Shown here in pieces: positions 62,137-64,000 of a stretch of DNA of 64,000 nt. The stretch spans positions 310,001 through 374,000 of the forward strand of contig DAIDHV010000003.1 in assembly GCA_027451905.1 (NCBI GenBank), given 5' to 3'. This stretch comes from Armatimonadota bacterium (GTDB taxonomy: Bacteria > Armatimonadota > Fimbriimonadia > Fimbriimonadales > Fimbriimonadaceae). Below the pieces are notes generated by a model, which searched no databases, was not told where the DNA came from, and saw only the letters and a list, made by a program, of their open reading frames with translations. Each line of letters opens with the position of its first letter. Position 1 is the stretch's first letter. The position numbers and the translations under genes were made by a program.

Positions 62137-64000
62137 TTATCGAGAATAGAGTTCGATTTCGCTGACTTGAGCCGCATTGGGATATTTTGGATTGGCAGAG
62201 GATGAGATCGTTAGCCGGAAGGAATCGGCCATGATCGGCGGAAAAGTTTTTGTGAAAAGCTGAGTAAGCGCATTATTTTTTACTGAAAACAGAACCGTTG
62301 TCTTGTTTTCAAGGCGAACACTGCATTGAAAATCAACCGGATAGCCGGCTGGATCTGCAAAATGGAGAATGACTCTTCCGATCATCGCAGGTTTAGCAAG
62401 ATGAATTTCAACCCAATGAGGATGAGGCGTTAGAAGTGAGGAATGCCATCGGTTAGAAAAATCACTAGGAACGGCAATGACGCCATCGTTAACAAGGGCG
62501 GTGCAGCCTGGTTCTAGGGCATATTCGCTATCCGATATTGCAGTTGCGCCATTCACGGCAAGGGCTAGGTCTTTCCTTGGGTCTAAAATTCTTGGTCTTG
62601 GAGGGGGAAGATTGGTCCACTCTGAGGCATGGGTAAGAGTTTGCCAAGTTTGCCCAGTTTGGAAAACAGTCATTAAGTTGACGGTTTTGGGAATCCAAGT
62701 GCGAAAAGTATTGGATTCACTAAACCCATTTCCGGCAGAAGCATAGTCACAAAATGTCAGCCCGTGGGCTCGAAATGCCATCCAAGCTCCGATCCTTTTT
62801 GCGGCAGAACGATCTACCACAAATTGAAGATGTTTGGGCAGGATGATGGTTTTTGCAGTTAACGGGTTGAGCCTACTATCCAAACTCAGCACGATTGGGC
62901 CCCGCTGGTAGGCTACAAAATGGTTCATCTGCCTAACCCTGACCTTCATATCAAAGTGGATCTCAACCTTATTCCCTTGGTGCCATCTCCGATTGATTTT
63001 GAAGTAGCCTGGGTTTGGGAAATACGTTTTGCCAGCAAGTTGGATTTTGGTTTGATGGCTCCAAGATGGAATCCGCAGCGTAAGGGTAAATCGTTTCTTA
63101 GCTTTGGGGTTTACGGTGATGGTCACGATATCACCAACAGGATAATCTCCCGCTACCATGAGGTCTGCCTTCGCTAGATGGGCAATCGCAGGGCTATACA
63201 GATTAACTACCGGCCCGCTTGAGCTATTCATAAATGCCCACTTTGGGGTCAACATCAAGCCTCTGGGACCATTTGTCACGCAGCAGCTTAGTCCAACATC
63301 TGCATGCTGAACATAGCTTGGAACGCGCACGCCCATAAGGCCACTAAAGTAAGCCCACCAGTTACCCTGAGGCATCATCGCCCCGAGCAGCCCATTGTCA
63401 AGGTTCTTCTCGAGTTCATCGGCGTAATGAGGATCGCCTGTGAGCTGGAGCAGTTTGTAACAGAGCCTCATCCATGTCTCGGTCACACAGGTCTCCATTG
63501 GCTTATCAACCACCCCAGTTTGTTTGTCCTTGCCATCAAACCAAACCTCATTCCTTGTGCCAACTCCAACAATGGTTTCTTCATGGGCTTCTATTTGATG
63601 AGCTAAGTTGATGGCTGCTTGCAGGTCATTTGGACTTCCAGTGACCTTGTAGAGCTCACAAAGACCTTCGAAGCAAGACATCATTTCGTAGGCCTTGGGC
63701 GCGCACATCTGGCTCGGGGCGGTGTCAAGGAGTGCGTCTTGGATTAGCCTCATCCCGTGGGGCAGCCGCTTAGAGGGCTTGCTCCAGCAAGAAACAATGT
63801 ACTTAGCAAAATCGAGATATTTGAGGTTTCCAGTCCGCTCGTAGACCATCACGACGGGTCCCAAAACCGATGATGCGGGTAAGCCATTCCAATCACCGAC
63901 GTTGGCAATGTCCACTTTTCCGGGGCCGAATTCTTTAATTAAGACGTCGACCTCTTTTTCGCATGCCTGGAGAACTGCAGGATTTTTTGTGCGGTCAATA
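62137..64000 (-). CDS. Glycoside hydrolase family 127 (beta-L-arabinofuranosidase type), 5' end missing
   Basis: At least 620 codons; the frame is open to the right edge of the window, so the N-terminus lies outside. GH127/DUF1680 landmarks are METCVTETWMRLCYKLL and VGLSCCVTNGPRG; the Glu-x-Cys and Cys-Cys elements match the zinc/nucleophile cysteine site of the Bifidobacterium enzyme. A C-terminal beta-sandwich (about the last 130 residues, EIHLAKPAMIGRVIL) is carbohydrate-binding-like. With the GH2 gene it would remove arabinose and galactose side units. Confidence 0.88.
   Translation of the reverse strand, partial: IDRTKNPAVLQACEKEVDVLIKEFGPGKVDIANVGDWNGLPASSVLGPVVMVYERTGNLKYLDFAKYIVSCWSKPSKRLPHGMRLIQDALLDTAPSQMCAPKAYEMMSCFEGLCELYKVTGSPNDLQAAINLAHQIEAHEETIVGVGTRNEVWFDGKDKQTGVVDKPMETCVTETWMRLCYKLLQLTGDPHYADELEKNLDNGLLGAMMPQGNWWAYFSGLMGVRVPSYVQHADVGLSCCVTNGPRGLMLTPKWAFMNSSSGPVVNLYSPAIAHLAKADLMVAGDYPVGDIVTITVNPKAKKRFTLTLRIPSWSHQTKIQLAGKTYFPNPGYFKINRRWHQGNKVEIHFDMKVRVRQMNHFVAYQRGPIVLSLDSRLNPLTAKTIILPKHLQFVVDRSAAKRIGAWMAFRAHGLTFCDYASAGNGFSESNTFRTWIPKTVNLMTVFQTGQTWQTLTHASEWTNLPPPRPRILDPRKDLALAVNGATAISDSEYALEPGCTALVNDGVIAVPSDFSNRWHSSLLTPHPHWVEIHLAKPAMIGRVILHFADPAGYPVDFQCSVRLENKTTVLFSVKNNALTQLFTKTFPPIMADSFRLTISSSANPKYPNAAQVSEIELYSR

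Noticed and set aside
1-64000. tRNA, rRNA, CRISPR array, insertion sequence or prophage
   Set aside because: No tRNA cloverleaf, spaced repeats, transposase, integrase or phage structural gene was recognised on either strand; a dedicated scan could still find a weak one.

Overview
The window looks like chromosomal DNA of a free-living, glycan-using diderm bacterium, most likely of the Armatimonadota (Fimbriimonas-like). This is an inference from the gene mix: prepilin-type proteins with long globular tails, a LacI regulator next to a pilin-like gene, many glycoside hydrolases, short lipoproteins with a glycine run after the lipobox cysteine, and mixed ATG/GTG/TTG starts. No rRNA, tRNA, CRISPR array, transposase or phage gene was seen. 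Coding density is high and base composition is even, so no obvious island stands out.

Layout. 1-10.6 kb: a ROK kinase cut by the left edge, peroxiredoxin plus a TIM-barrel isomerase, a strong bidirectional terminator, 4-hydroxyphenylpyruvate dioxygenase, a membrane class III cyclase, an RNase H-like nuclease, threonine aldolase, a class III aminotransferase and a CapA-like phosphoesterase. 11-22 kb: housekeeping genes (glyQ, rpmE, glyA), an ECF sigma/anti-sigma pair with a DUF4446 protein, signal peptidase I, a Nudix hydrolase, thrB-thrC and an M48 protease. 22.4-30.7 kb: a LacI regulator with a three-part operator, a pilin-like protein, a small lipoprotein and a GH99-like protein, then a five-gene type IV pilin-like operon. 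30.8-37.4 kb: trpB, asd, two paralogous lipoproteins (one split by a single in-frame amber codon) and an AraC regulator.

37.4-48.6 kb is one long, tightly packed minus-strand run. It begins with assimilatory sulfate reduction (cysD, cysN, cysH, sulfite reductase), continues with siroheme synthesis for that reductase (sirC, cobA), and then a phosphatase, ruvX, mltG, a HAD-GtrA fusion, aroE and tsaC. An Rrf2 regulator is divergent from it and is the likely controller. CysH carries the iron-sulfur cysteine signature of APS reductases and no APS kinase is present, so the route probably goes sulfate -> APS -> sulfite -> sulfide.

49-64 kb: rpmB, purF followed by a degenerate phosphoglycerate-mutase-like protein, a GH26-like lipoprotein, carA with only the N-terminal half of carB, an amidase whose Tat-signal part is a separate overlapping gene, a SpoU methyltransferase, and a GH2-GH127 pair cut by the right edge.

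The main points for a second look are the amber-split lipoprotein, the half-length CarB, the two-gene amidase, the degenerate PGM-like protein, the HAD-GtrA fusion, the LacI/pilin/glycosidase locus, and a recurring -10-like hexamer exactly 6 nt before the start codon of several operon-leading genes, which suggests frequent leaderless transcripts.
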